A stretch of DNA of 63,335 bases from Chloroflexota bacterium (GTDB lineage: Bacteria > Chloroflexota > UBA6077 > FW602-bin22 > CADDYW01): contig JADGGD010000005.1 in the NCBI GenBank assembly GCA_019690095.1, forward strand, positions 1 through 63,335. Direction: 5' to 3'. The notes beneath the pieces are model-generated. The model was given only the letters and a program-made list of their open reading frames with translations, was not told the DNA's origin and ran no database searches. Both the position numbers and the translations under genes were made by a program. Of the stretch, positions 1 through 8,529 are shown in pieces (position 1 is the first letter of the stretch; every line of letters begins with the position of its first letter).

Positions 1-549
1 GCGGGAGACTATCTCGCGTTTGTTGGTCGGCTCTCGCCGGAGAAGGGGCCGCTGGATGCGATCCAGGTGGCGGAGCGCACTGGTATTCCTCTCAAGATTG
101 CCGCCCGGATCAATCCGTGGGAACGCGACTACTTTGAGCGGCAGATCCGTCCCCGGCTCCGACCGCCGCTCGTCGAGTTTATTGGAGAGATCGATGAGCG
201 CGAGAAACGGCAGTTTCTCGCAGGGGCTCTGGCCCTGCTCTGCCCACTGCGGTGGCCGGAGCCATTTGGCCTGGTCATCATCGAGGCCCTGGCGACCGGC
301 ACGCCCGTGCTGGCATACCCGTGCGGCGCAGCACCCGAGCTGATTTGCGATGGGGTGAACGGTTTTCTCTGCGCCAGTACAGTAGACATGGCGCGGCGGG
401 CTGAAGAAGCGGCCTCGCTGATCGATCGCCATACCTGCCGTCGGTGGGTTGATGATCGGTTCTCGGTCAAGGCCATGGTCGATCGCTACGAGGAAGTCTA
501 TCGGACGGCGCTCGGCACCGGAGGCGTAGAATCGGTTGCCTCTCCATGA
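1..549 (+). CDS. Glycosyltransferase family 4/1, C-terminal part (5' truncated)
   Basis: The frame is open from the first base and ends at TGA 547-549, so only about 182 C-terminal residues are present. Near the window edge it reads VGRLSPEKGPLDAI, the usual start of the GT-B C-terminal Rossmann domain in family 4/1 enzymes. Further on are PEPFGLVIIEALATGTPV and a PCGAAPEL segment, which hold the Glu of the EX7E nucleotide-sugar site. The enzyme should transfer a sugar from a nucleotide donor in the cytoplasm; donor and acceptor cannot be read. It ends about 90 bp before the M24 peptidase gene. Confidence 0.85.
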   Translation, partial: AGDYLAFVGRLSPEKGPLDAIQVAERTGIPLKIAARINPWERDYFERQIRPRLRPPLVEFIGEIDEREKRQFLAGALALLCPLRWPEPFGLVIIEALATGTPVLAYPCGAAPELICDGVNGFLCASTVDMARRAEEAASLIDRHTCRRWVDDRFSVKAMVDRYEEVYRTALGTGGVESVASP

Positions 550-640
550 GGCCGCCTGGACGGCCATTGCCCCCGGGGCAGCTGGTGCAGTAGCATGGCG
601 GCCGGACTGCCCGACTTTCGAGAGATAAGGGGGAGCTGCC

Positions 641-1771
641 ATGGCCACCGTCCCGTTCGATGGAGCAAAGCTGGGCGGCCTGCTCGAGGAAGCGGGGATT
701 GATGCCCTGCTTGTCAGCAGTCGCCATAACGTCCGTTATCTCACGGGAGGCTACTACGACCACTTCCATGCGCTGGCGACCCGCGGTGGAAGCGGTCAGT
801 ACGTACCGTTTGTTGGCATCCCGCGTGGCCGCTTCGACGCGGCATTCTACGTGGGGGGCATGGGGGAGAAGAGACAGCTCGAGGCGATGCCGATCTGGAT
901 ACCAGCAATCCATCTGAATGGGGGGAATGGTCCGAACTCGGCTCGCGTGGCGGCGTCGCTTCTGAAGGATCGAGTTGGCCCGAATGCGACGATTGGCGTT
1001 GAACTCCCGTTTCTCCCGGCGGATGCGTTCCAGTCACTCCAGCGCGATCTTCCCCACGCACGGTTTGTCGACGCGACCGATCTCCTCCACGAACTGCGTG
1101 CTATCAAGACGCCAGACGAGCTTGCCACCTTGCGGCGCGTCGCCGAGGGCGTGGCTGGCGCGATCCAGGCGACCTTCCGGGCTGCCCATGACGGGATCAC
1201 GACGCGAGAGCTGTCCTCCGTGGTGGCCTACCAGATGGCCAGCCGCGGTATCGAGTTCCTGTGGTCCTTTACCTGCGCTGGCCCAAGCTTCCTGCGAGCT
1301 CCTTCATCGATGGTCTGGGAGCGCGGCCAGATCCTTCATCTCGACTGCGGTGGTGAAATTGGTGACTACCTGGCGGACATCTGCCGTCTCGGGTCCCGTG
1401 GCGAGCCCAGCGCGCTGGCGCGCGAGCTCCACGCAGAGTGCCTCCAGCTCCAGAACGATATCCGGAAGTTTGTGCGGCCCGGTACGACCTATCGCGAGCT
1501 GGCCGAGGCTGGTGAGGAAGCCCTCCACGCTCTCCCGCATGCTGAGATTGGGCGCTTCGTCGCGCACGGTATTGGCATGGTATCGCATGAGCAGCCGATG
1601 ATTGCCACGCGGAGCGACCGACGGCTTGAGGCCGGCATGGTGCTCTCGATCGAGACCGAGTTCCTCCATCCATCCGTTGGGCACGTCAAGATTGAGGATG
1701 TTGTCGCCGTCACGCCCAACGGCTACGAGGGCATGGGCGACATCGGTCGCGAGTGGCAGATTGTCGAATGA
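641..1771 (+). CDS. M24 family metallopeptidase (Xaa-Pro dipeptidase/aminopeptidase-like)
   Basis: A 376-residue protein with the two-domain layout of M24 peptidases: an N-terminal creatinase-like domain (about 1-150) and a C-terminal pita-bread catalytic domain. Candidate metal ligands are the Asp residues in HLDCGG and YLADICR, His in AHGIGMVSHEQP, Glu in SIETEF and Glu in VKIEDVV. It probably removes N-terminal residues next to proline from small peptides in the cytoplasm. Creatinase-like relatives share the fold, so the substrate is uncertain. The ATG at 641 follows an AGGGGGAGC Shine-Dalgarno at good spacing. No signal peptide is visible. Confidence 0.85.
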   Translation: MATVPFDGAKLGGLLEEAGIDALLVSSRHNVRYLTGGYYDHFHALATRGGSGQYVPFVGIPRGRFDAAFYVGGMGEKRQLEAMPIWIPAIHLNGGNGPNSARVAASLLKDRVGPNATIGVELPFLPADAFQSLQRDLPHARFVDATDLLHELRAIKTPDELATLRRVAEGVAGAIQATFRAAHDGITTRELSSVVAYQMASRGIEFLWSFTCAGPSFLRAPSSMVWERGQILHLDCGGEIGDYLADICRLGSRGEPSALARELHAECLQLQNDIRKFVRPGTTYRELAEAGEEALHALPHAEIGRFVAHGIGMVSHEQPMIATRSDRRLEAGMVLSIETEFLHPSVGHVKIEDVVAVTPNGYEGMGDIGREWQIVE

Positions 1772-1800
1772 ACGTGGCGGTGATCAGCCTGCCGAGCCGA

Positions 1801-2166
1801 TCACCGCCAGATGCGGCGAAAACCCAGGTGCTCGCACCGGGAGGGCACCGGCTCGCCCGGGGGTGAAGTGCGCGCGCATTCTGCAAAAGTTGCCCACTCG
1901 TCGGGGGTGATATCGTCGAGCGCGGCGATCTTGCGGAGCAACTCTGGCGTGATGCCGAGGGCATGTGCGACGCGCTCGATCGGGTGAGGGTCGGTGAGCG
2001 GCAGGTGACGCTCGATCGAGTTCACCACATCGAGTTCGACGTCAGCCCGCTGGGCAAGCTCCTGGGATGTGAGGCGATGTCCCCACTTGCGCTCCTCCAG
2101 GAGCGCAAGTGCTTCGGCCGTCTGATGCTTGGTAAGGCGAAATGGCGTCGGAGCCATTTGGGCCAT
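1801..2166 (-). CDS. XRE-family helix-turn-helix protein
   Basis: A 121-residue protein with a Cro/C1-type helix-turn-helix in its middle: LTSQELAQRADVELDVVNSIE, then a second helical part resembling the usual G(I/V)xPxxLxK end of XRE domains (ALGITPELLRKI). It is probably a DNA-binding regulator. The segment before the domain and the Arg-rich C-terminus show no second domain. It is convergent with the M24 gene and stands alone on the minus strand, so its target is unknown. The ATG at 2166 has only a weak GGAGA upstream. Confidence 0.7.
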   Translation of the reverse strand: MAQMAPTPFRLTKHQTAEALALLEERKWGHRLTSQELAQRADVELDVVNSIERHLPLTDPHPIERVAHALGITPELLRKIAALDDITPDEWATFAECARTSPPGEPVPSRCEHLGFRRIWR

Positions 2167-2503
2167 GGCTTTGTCTCCGCTGACTTGATCCTCGCCGGTG
2201 CACGGAGCACGATTTCGGCCAGGGCCGGATCATTCATGGACGGCTTTTCATGAACGGCTTGTAAGGGAGGACTCAGGCGGCTTGTCCCGGATCGATGTCT
2301 GGGCCTATCAAAGCGCGAAGCGCCGGTACTGTACGGGACAGCCCATGGCATGGCCATGGCCAGGATGAGCGACCTGACGCGCTCGAGGATACGACACCCA
2401 AACCCGTCAGGACATCCCTGGCGGGCCTCGGTTCCAGGCGACTGACAACACGCTGACAGCACGTGCCCAGCGGAGCGAGCACGGTTGGGCAAACCATTGA
2501 GGG
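2167..2503. other. Intergenic stretch without a recognisable gene
   Basis: These 337 bases lie between the start of the XRE gene and the 3' end of tRNA-Ser. Several short open frames cross them, but they have no family resemblance and some run into the tRNA, so none is called. It probably holds the XRE promoter and the tRNA terminator; neither is clear. Confidence 0.5.
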
Positions 2504-2587
2504 CGGAGAGGGAGGGATTCGAACCCCCGAGGCTCATCACCTAGCTGTTTTCAAGACAGCCGCCATCAACCACTCGGCCACCTCTCC
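2504..2587 (-). tRNA. tRNA-Ser (anticodon UGA)
   Basis: Read on the minus strand, the acceptor arm GGAGAGG (2581-2587) pairs with CCTCTCC (2505-2511) and the discriminator G is at 2504. The anticodon stem GCTGT/ACAGC encloses the loop CTTGAAA, giving anticodon TGA, which reads UCA-family serine codons. A variable arm lies between the anticodon arm and the T arm (GGTTCGAATCC), as expected for a class II serine tRNA. The full 3' CCA is not encoded; only CCC follows. Confidence 0.95.
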
Positions 2588-2690
2588 AGTTCCAGGGTCA
2601 TGCTAGCAAATGTGCCTGATTGTCGTCAAGTAGCCTGGCACGCGCTTCAGGGAGCGGTATAGAAAGAGTGGTGCCACGAGAGGCCCACCA

Positions 2691-2699
2691 TGCTATAAT
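2691..2699 (+). promoter_or_regulatory. Extended -10 promoter for rpsO-pnp
   Basis: TGCTATAAT carries a perfect TATAAT and the TGn extension. No good -35 is seen about 17 bp upstream, which is tolerated by extended -10 promoters. It would give a leader of about 120 nt before rpsO. S15 represses its own mRNA in several bacteria, so this leader could hold such a site, but no specific structure was recognised. Confidence 0.55.
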
Positions 2700-2828
2700 C
2701 AATTGGTCATACATGAAGGAGACAAGACGGATCCAGCACGTACCAGAACCGCCCCATGGGATCGATCGAGTATCTGCGTGGTGTTGCGCGGGTGACTGGT
2801 GACGGCGGGGAGGAAAGGAGATCGCGGC

Positions 2829-3098
2829 ATGCCCCTGGACAAGAGCCAGAAAGCCGCAATTATTGATGAATATCGCATCCACCCAAATGATACAGGGTCG
2901 CCCGAGGTCCAGATCGCGCTCCTCACGGAGCGGATCAACCAGCTTATTGAGCATCTCAAGGTGCACAAGAAGGATCACCATTCACGCCGCGGGCTCCTCA
3001 AGCTGGTTGGTCAGCGCCGCCGCTATCTACGCTATCTGACCCGGCAGGATGTTACCCGGTACCAGAACATTATCAACCGTCTTGGCTTACGGAAATAA
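2829..3098 (+). CDS. rpsO: 30S ribosomal protein S15 (uS15)
   Basis: An 89-residue protein, the normal length for S15, which binds 16S rRNA early in assembly of the small-subunit platform. Diagnostic segments are [29 protein letters not shown] and QRRRYLRYL. The ATG at 2829 is chosen because AGGAAAGGAG ends 8 nt before it; the open frame extends upstream without S15 similarity. It is followed after 78 bp by pnp, the order widespread in bacteria. Confidence 0.98.
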   Translation: MPLDKSQKAAIIDEYRIHPNDTGSPEVQIALLTERINQLIEHLKVHKKDHHSRRGLLKLVGQRRRYLRYLTRQDVTRYQNIINRLGLRK

Positions 3099-3121
3099 CT
3101 CTCATCCGATGTGGACGTGAT

Positions 3122-3152
3122 AGGCCCAGGGACGAACCCCCTGGGTCCTTTC
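3122..3152 (+). terminator. Hairpin between rpsO and pnp
   Basis: CCCAGGG (3125-3131) and CCCTGGG (3139-3145) form a perfect 7-bp stem, extended by AGG/TCCT with one bulge, around a 7-nt loop, followed by CCTTTCG. It is either a leaky terminator or a processing hairpin. In Escherichia coli the same junction holds a terminator and an RNase III site used in PNPase autoregulation; extending that to this organism is inference. Confidence 0.6.
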
Positions 3153-3176
3153 GTATTATGGGAGGCTACAGACCCA

Positions 3177-5447
3177 ATGGTACACCGTTACGAGACGATG
3201 GTCGGTGAGCGCGCGCTCATTATTGAAGCCGGCAAGCTCGCTGGCCAGGCGAACGGAGCAGTGACCGTTCGCTATGGCGATACTGTCGTCCTGGCAACAG
3301 CGACTGCTGCCCGCGAGCCGCGCCCCGACGTGGATTTCTTCCCCCTCACTGTTGACTATGAGGAGCGGCTCTACGCTGCAGGCAAGATCCCCGGTGGATT
3401 CTTCAAGCGCGAGGGGCGACCGAGCGAACAGGCGATTCTTACCTGCCGTCTGACCGATCGCCCGATCCGCCCGCTCTTTCCGAAGGGATTTCGCAATGAC
3501 GTTCAGGTGATCGTGGCAGTTCTCTCAGCAGATCAGGAGAACGAGCCTGATGTCCTCTCGATTATTGGTGCCTCGGCCGCTCTGACCATCTCGGATATCC
3601 CATTCGAGGGGCCGGTCGGCGCGGTCAAGGTCGGCTATATTCGGGGCGAGCTGGTCATCAATCCCGAGGCGTCTCGGATGGCCGAGAGCGATCTCGAGCT
3701 CACGATCGCTGGTACGCGCGATGCGATCGTGATGGTCGAGGCAGGCGCGAACCAGATTCCGGAAGAGGTTATGCTCGACGCGCTGAAGGTCGGCCACGAG
3801 GCGCTCCAGCCGATCGTTGAGTTGCAGAACCGGATGCGCGCCGAGATCGGCAAGCCCAAGTTCTCCTTTGTAGTACACGAGCTGCCGGCCGAGTTTCGGG
3901 AGGCGGTCCAGAAGGCTGTTGGCGACCGCCTGGAGCCGATCATCTACCAGACGGATAAGAAGGCACGCGAGGACGCGCGCCGTCAGCTGATCTCTGAGAT
4001 CACGGCCGCGCTGGGCGAGGGAACTCGCGAGAAAGACGTGGCCCAGGTCATCGAGGAGCTGGAACACGATATCGTGCGCCGCGCTATCCTCGACGAGGGG
4101 CGGCGTCCCGATGGGCGTGATCTGACCACGATCCGGCCGATCTCCTGTGAGGTCGGCATCCTGCCCCGGACCCACGGCTCCGGCCTCTTCACTCGCGGTC
4201 AGACCCAGGTGCTGACGATCGCCACGTTGGGTAGCACGGCAGACGAGCAGATCATCGAGGGGCTCGGGCTCGAGGAGTCCAAGCGGTTCATGCACCACTA
4301 CAATATGCCGCCGTTCAGCGTGGGTGAGGTGCGGCGTCTGGGAGCGCCGGGGCGGCGCGAGATCGGTCACGGTGCCCTTGCCGAGCGCGCCCTGGTGCCG
4401 GTCATTCCGAGCGCAGACGAGTTTCCCTACACGATCCGTCTTGTCTCAGAGGTCTTGAGTTCCAACGGCTCCACCTCCATGGGCAGTGTGTGTGGTAGCA
4501 CGCTTGCCCTGATGGACGCGGGGGTTCCGATCAAGGCACCGGTCGGGGGAATCGCGATGGGCCTGGTCACTGACGAGAACGGTCGGTTCGCGATCCTGAC
4601 CGATATCCAGGGCATCGAGGATCACCTGGGCGACATGGATTTCAAGGTCGCCGGGACGGCGACGGGCATCACCGCCCTGCAGATGGACATCAAGGTTAAG
4701 GGGTTGACCCACGAGATCCTGCGCCAGGCCCTGCTCCAGGCGCGCGATGCCCGGCTGTTTATCCTCGGGCGTATGCTTGAGACAATCGCCGAGGTCCGTC
4801 CAGAGCTGTCGCCCTACGCGCCGCGGAGTTACCGGACCAAGATCCCGGTGGATAAGATCGGTCAGCTGATCGGGCCGGGCGGCAAGAATGTCCGGAGCCT
4901 GCAGGACGAGCACAATGTGAAGATCGATATCGAGGATGACGGCACGGTCTATATCTCCTCCGTCGATCCGGAAGGCGCGCGCCGGGCCCTGGCGGCGATC
5001 GAGCGGTTCAGCCGCGATGTCGAGATCGGCGCGGACTACCTGGGCAAGGTGACCCGCATTACCAACTTCGGCGCGTTCGTTGAGATCTTCCCTGGAAAGG
5101 AAGGGCTGGTTCGCCTGGCCGAGCTGGCTGACTACCGCGTCTCGCGTCCGGAGGATGTGGTCAGCGTCGGCGACGAGATTATGGTGCGGGTGATCGAGAT
5201 CGACTCGCAGGGTCGGGTGAACCTGTCCCGGCGGGCGGTCCTGGAAGGGACTACCACACGGGCACCTGCCGGTGCGGCTGCGAGCCATCGCGGACAGCCG
5301 CACGGCGAGCGGCGCCCGTCCGGCGGTGGACGAGGGGCGACCGGCGGTGGAGGCCCCTCCGGACGCGGCCCGGGCGGTGAGCGGCGCTCCTCGGAGGGAA
5401 ACGGCCGGGAGGGAGGCCGCCGTCCGCTTGGTCCCCGCAAGTGGTGA
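3177..5447 (+). CDS. pnp: Polyribonucleotide nucleotidyltransferase (PNPase)
   Basis: A 756-residue enzyme that degrades RNA 3' to 5' with phosphate and works in mRNA turnover. Two RNase PH domains flank a helical segment (about 1-555). A KH domain follows with the signature [12 protein letters not shown], then an S1 domain ([16 protein letters not shown]). The last roughly 65 residues are a low-complexity Gly/Arg/Ser tail, probably an extra RNA-binding extension. The ATG at 3177 follows GGGAGG by about 10 nt and gives the usual start MVHRYET; an upstream in-frame start at 3111 would run through the hairpin. It is probably co-transcribed with rpsO. Confidence 0.97.
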   Translation: MVHRYETMVGERALIIEAGKLAGQANGAVTVRYGDTVVLATATAAREPRPDVDFFPLTVDYEERLYAAGKIPGGFFKREGRPSEQAILTCRLTDRPIRPLFPKGFRNDVQVIVAVLSADQENEPDVLSIIGASAALTISDIPFEGPVGAVKVGYIRGELVINPEASRMAESDLELTIAGTRDAIVMVEAGANQIPEEVMLDALKVGHEALQPIVELQNRMRAEIGKPKFSFVVHELPAEFREAVQKAVGDRLEPIIYQTDKKAREDARRQLISEITAALGEGTREKDVAQVIEELEHDIVRRAILDEGRRPDGRDLTTIRPISCEVGILPRTHGSGLFTRGQTQVLTIATLGSTADEQIIEGLGLEESKRFMHHYNMPPFSVGEVRRLGAPGRREIGHGALAERALVPVIPSADEFPYTIRLVSEVLSSNGSTSMGSVCGSTLALMDAGVPIKAPVGGIAMGLVTDENGRFAILTDIQGIEDHLGDMDFKVAGTATGITALQMDIKVKGLTHEILRQALLQARDARLFILGRMLETIAEVRPELSPYAPRSYRTKIPVDKIGQLIGPGGKNVRSLQDEHNVKIDIEDDGTVYISSVDPEGARRALAAIERFSRDVEIGADYLGKVTRITNFGAFVEIFPGKEGLVRLAELADYRVSRPEDVVSVGDEIMVRVIEIDSQGRVNLSRRAVLEGTTTRAPAGAAASHRGQPHGERRPSGGGRGATGGGGPSGRGPGGERRSSEGNGREGGRRPLGPRKW

Positions 5448-5460
5448 AATGACTGCCCCA

Positions 5461-5503
5461 CGATCCGGCGCGCCCGCTGTCTACGAGCGCACCGGATCGT
5501 TTC
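5461..5503 (+). terminator. Probable terminator after pnp
   Basis: The arms CGATCCGGCGCGC (5461-5473) and GCGCACCGGATCG (5487-5499) pair over 13 positions with one C/A mismatch and a 13-nt loop, followed by TTTCCCTG. It lies just after the pnp stop and before the dnaJ promoter. The short T-run makes it a modest intrinsic terminator. Confidence 0.65.
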
Positions 5504-5671
5504 CCTGTCGGTTTGTTCCGTCCGCCGGGGTGCATTTGCGGCACGGCTCCGTATCGTACCTTCTGACGCCCCGCACCCGCAGACGCGGCCTCCCCGATTG
5601 CCAGACATTCCCGCCCTGCGTGCAAACGGCCAATCGCCTCCGGGGAGGGGTGTCATCGCCTGGCTGAATCC

Positions 5672-5701
5672 TTGCTGTCTTGTCCGTAAATCTGCTACAA
5701 T
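5672..5701 (+). promoter_or_regulatory. Promoter of the dnaJ operon
   Basis: TTGCTG (5672-5677), an 18-bp spacer and TACAAT (5696-5701) preceded by TGC make a sigma-70-type promoter with an extended -10, about 50 bp before the dnaJ ATG. No CIRCE or HAIR heat-shock operator is visible. The rest of the 305-bp pnp-dnaJ gap holds the pnp terminator and GC-rich inverted repeats with no clear role. Confidence 0.6.
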
Positions 5702-5752
5702 GTACTGACTTCCCGCGTTCGATGAACCTGTCGCAGCGCTCGATGATGGAAG

Positions 5753-6871
5753 ATGCCAACGAAGCGCGACTACTATGAGGTGCTCGGGGTACCGCGGAAC
5801 GCGACCGAGGAAGAGATCCGCAAGGCCTTTCGGAAGCTCGCCTTCCAGTATCACCCCGACCGTAATCACAGCGCCGATGCCAATGAGAAGTTCAAGGAGA
5901 TCAACGAGGCCTACGAGGTTCTAAGCGATCCCCAGCGGCGCCGCGAGTACGATCAGTTCGGTCATCAAGGAGTTGGTGCCGCTTCATCGGGGTTCGGAGG
6001 CTTCGGCGGTTTCGGCTTTGATGAAATCTTCGAGACCTTCTTCGGCACCGGGACGCGCACGACCACCAGCCGTCGAGCGCAGCGTGGTGCCGATCTCCGG
6101 GTTGATCTCCGCCTGACCTTCGAAGAGGCGGTCTTCGGCTGTGAGAAGACGATCGAGGTGCCGCGCTGGGAGCAGTGCGACCGTTGCGCCGGAACGGGAG
6201 CGGAACCGGGGACGCAGCCGAGCCGATGCCCATCGTGCAACGGCACCGGTGAGATCCGACGCGTCCAGCAGTCGATTATCGGCCAGTTCGTGAGCGTCAC
6301 GATCTGCGAGCGGTGCCACGGCGAAGGGCGGGTGATCCTGACGCCTTGTCAGGAGTGCCGCGGCTCTGGCCGGGTCCGTGCGATGCACCGCGTCCTTGTG
6401 ACGGTGCCGGCCGGTATTGACGATGGCCAGCAGATCCGTCTGGCGGGCGAGGGAGAGCCCGGGCTCCGTGGCGGCCCGGCGGGCGATCTCTATGTCGCTG
6501 TCTCGGTTGCTCCGCACCCGTCGCTGAAACGCCAGGGAGTAGACCTTATCTATGACCTGGCGATCAACGTAGCCCAGGCCGCCCTGGGCGATGAGGTGGA
6601 GGTTCCCACGCCGGAGGGTCCACCCGTTCGGGTCCGCATACCGGCCGGTACCCAGTCGGGACGCGTGATCCGCCTGGCTGGTCGGGGGGTTCCTCATCTC
6701 CGCTCCTCCGGGCGCGGTGATCTGCTCGTCCGGGTGCGGGTGGTGATTCCTCAGCATCTTACCGACGAGCAACGCGACCTGTTCCAGAAGCTCGCCCGCA
6801 CGTTTGGTCACGAACCGCACGAGGATCGCGGCTTCTTCGAGAAGTTCAAGGACGTCTTCGGCGGAGATTGA
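5753..6871 (+). CDS. dnaJ: Chaperone DnaJ (Hsp40)
   Basis: A 372-residue full-length type I Hsp40 that delivers unfolded proteins to DnaK and stimulates its ATPase. The J domain (1-70) has the HPD motif in QYHPDRN. A Gly/Phe-rich region follows (about 75-100). The zinc-binding domain has all four CxxCxGxG repeats: [24 protein letters not shown] and CQECRGSG. The C-terminal substrate-binding domains are complete. It heads a run with prmA, rsmE and mtaB, the order of the Bacillus dnaK operon tail; dnaK and grpE are not in this window. Confidence 0.98.
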   Translation: MPTKRDYYEVLGVPRNATEEEIRKAFRKLAFQYHPDRNHSADANEKFKEINEAYEVLSDPQRRREYDQFGHQGVGAASSGFGGFGGFGFDEIFETFFGTGTRTTTSRRAQRGADLRVDLRLTFEEAVFGCEKTIEVPRWEQCDRCAGTGAEPGTQPSRCPSCNGTGEIRRVQQSIIGQFVSVTICERCHGEGRVILTPCQECRGSGRVRAMHRVLVTVPAGIDDGQQIRLAGEGEPGLRGGPAGDLYVAVSVAPHPSLKRQGVDLIYDLAINVAQAALGDEVEVPTPEGPPVRVRIPAGTQSGRVIRLAGRGVPHLRSSGRGDLLVRVRVVIPQHLTDEQRDLFQKLARTFGHEPHEDRGFFEKFKDVFGGD

Positions 6872-6875
6872 GTCG

Positions 6876-7775
6876 GTGCGCTGGCTGGAACTATCCGCCC
6901 GCGTCGACGCGGAGGCCGTCGAGGCGGTGAGCGAGGTGTTCTCGCGGGTCGCACCCGGCGGCGTTGCGATCGAGCCAGAGATCCGCGAGATCTCGGATGA
7001 GGCGGTGGTGAGCGGGCCGTCGGCGGTCGTTCGGGCATACATCCCGCTTGATGAGCAGGCGGAGGAGCGACAGCGCGTGGCTGCCGAAGGCCTGTGGCAC
7101 CTGCGCGCAATCTGGCCGGTCGGGGATCTGGAAGCACGCGAGATCGCCGAGGAAGATTGGTCGGCGGCCTGGAAGCGCCACTACCGGACCTTCCGGGTCG
7201 GGCGCCGCCTGGTAATCCGTCCCTCCTGGCTCGATGATGCACCGCGGCCGGGTGACGTCGTGGTTACAATTGATCCAGGGAGCGCCTTCGGGACCGGTCT
7301 GCACCCTACAACCCGGCGGTGTCTGGCCCTGCTCGAGGAGGTTGTTCATCCCGGCACGGACGTGCTGGATGTCGGAACGGGCTCGGGCATCCTCGCGCTC
7401 GCCGCGGCTGCCCTCGGGGCCCGGCACATCGTGGCGACTGACATCGACCCCATCGCGGTTGAGACGGCGCGGGCAAATGTCCGGGCCAGTGGTGAGGAGG
7501 ACCGGATTCAGGTTCTGGCCGGGAGCGTAGAGGCGGTTCCGCCCGGCGAGCTGTACGATATCGTGGTCGCAAACATCATTGCCCGGGTCATTCTGGAGCT
7601 TGCCCCGGCCCTCCGGGCGCGGCTCCGTCCCGGCGGCTCTCTCATTGCCGGAGGGATTATCGCCGATCGCGCCGATGAGGTTGCTGATCGCCTGGCCGAT
7701 CTGGGACTTTGCCTCCGGCGCTTCACTGATGGCGACTGGATAACCTTTCTTGGACGGTGGCCGGGAACGAGCTGA
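6876..7775 (+). CDS. prmA: Ribosomal protein L11 methyltransferase
   Basis: A 299-residue SAM-dependent enzyme that methylates lysines and the N-terminus of ribosomal protein L11. The C-terminal Rossmann methyltransferase domain shows FGTGLHPTTR, then VLDVGTGSGILALAA (SAM-binding motif I) and VVANIIARV (catalytic region). The GTG at 6876 is preferred: it lies 4 nt past the dnaJ stop and gives the typical start VRWLELS. An upstream in-frame ATG at 6804 would overlap dnaJ by 68 nt and adds no family sequence. Confidence 0.93.
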   Translation: MRWLELSARVDAEAVEAVSEVFSRVAPGGVAIEPEIREISDEAVVSGPSAVVRAYIPLDEQAEERQRVAAEGLWHLRAIWPVGDLEAREIAEEDWSAAWKRHYRTFRVGRRLVIRPSWLDDAPRPGDVVVTIDPGSAFGTGLHPTTRRCLALLEEVVHPGTDVLDVGTGSGILALAAAALGARHIVATDIDPIAVETARANVRASGEEDRIQVLAGSVEAVPPGELYDIVVANIIARVILELAPALRARLRPGGSLIAGGIIADRADEVADRLADLGLCLRRFTDGDWITFLGRWPGTS

Positions 7776-7776
7776 G

Positions 7777-8523
7777 GTGCAGCGCTTCTTCGTATCGCCC
7801 CGAGCGATTGATCGCGGACAGGTGGAGTTCGCCCGGGACCAGTCCCGCCAGATCGCGACGGTTTTGCGTGCTCGGGTTGGCGAGCGGGTCATCGTGCTCG
7901 ATAACCAGGGCTGGCTGTATGAGGTGCGCCTCGATCAGGTGCATCCTGAGGCTACCTGGGGAACAGTTATCGCGCGGCGGTTGGCACCAAATGAGCCGCG
8001 GACAAAGCTAACCCTGTACACCGCTCTCCTCAAGGGGGACAAGCTCGAGCTTGTCTTTCAGAAGTGTACTGAGATCGGGGTGAGTGGATTTGTCCCGATA
8101 ATCTGCGAACGGTGTGTAGTCGGATCGATCGTGCCCCAGCACCGGCAGGCACGCTGGGAACGGATTATCACCGAGGCAGCCGAGCAGTCTGAACGCGGCC
8201 GTCTGCCGAGCCTGCAACCAGCAATGCTTTTCCAACAGGCCTGCGAGCAGGTTCGCGGACGGGGTCTATCGTTTATCGCCTGGGAACGAGGCGAGCGGAG
8301 CAGCCTCCGCGCCGCGCTGGCCGCCCATGCACGCGAGAATACCCGTCCTTTCGTGGTCAATCTGTTTACCGGACCAGAGGGAGGGTTCACCGAGGATGAG
8401 ATCGCCACGGCCAGCGCGTATGGCATTATTCCGGTGGGACTGGGTCCGCGCATCCTTCGTGCCGAGACCGCACCGATCGTTGGCGCGACACTGGTGCTGG
8501 CTCACGGCGGAGATCTGGAGTGA
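7777..8523 (+). CDS. rsmE: 16S rRNA (uracil-1498-N3) methyltransferase
   Basis: A 248-residue SPOUT-family enzyme that methylates U1498 of 16S rRNA. It has an N-terminal PUA-like part starting VQRFFVSPRAI and a C-terminal trefoil-knot domain with the conserved FTGPEGGFTEDE and LGPRILRAETA that form the SAM site. The GTG at 7777 is chosen because it directly follows the prmA stop at 7773-7775, indicating translational coupling. Gene order and size match the family. Confidence 0.93.
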   Translation: MQRFFVSPRAIDRGQVEFARDQSRQIATVLRARVGERVIVLDNQGWLYEVRLDQVHPEATWGTVIARRLAPNEPRTKLTLYTALLKGDKLELVFQKCTEIGVSGFVPIICERCVVGSIVPQHRQARWERIITEAAEQSERGRLPSLQPAMLFQQACEQVRGRGLSFIAWERGERSSLRAALAAHARENTRPFVVNLFTGPEGGFTEDEIATASAYGIIPVGLGPRILRAETAPIVGATLVLAHGGDLE

Positions 8524-8529
8524 AGATCG

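Noticed and set aside
2273-2497. 74-codon minus-strand frame before tRNA-Ser
   Set aside because: Poor start context and no family resemblance; overlapping alternatives run into the tRNA.
5504-5752. CIRCE or HAIR heat-shock operator before dnaJ
   Set aside because: No GAGTGCTAA/TTAGCACTC or ACTCAAG-type repeat is present.
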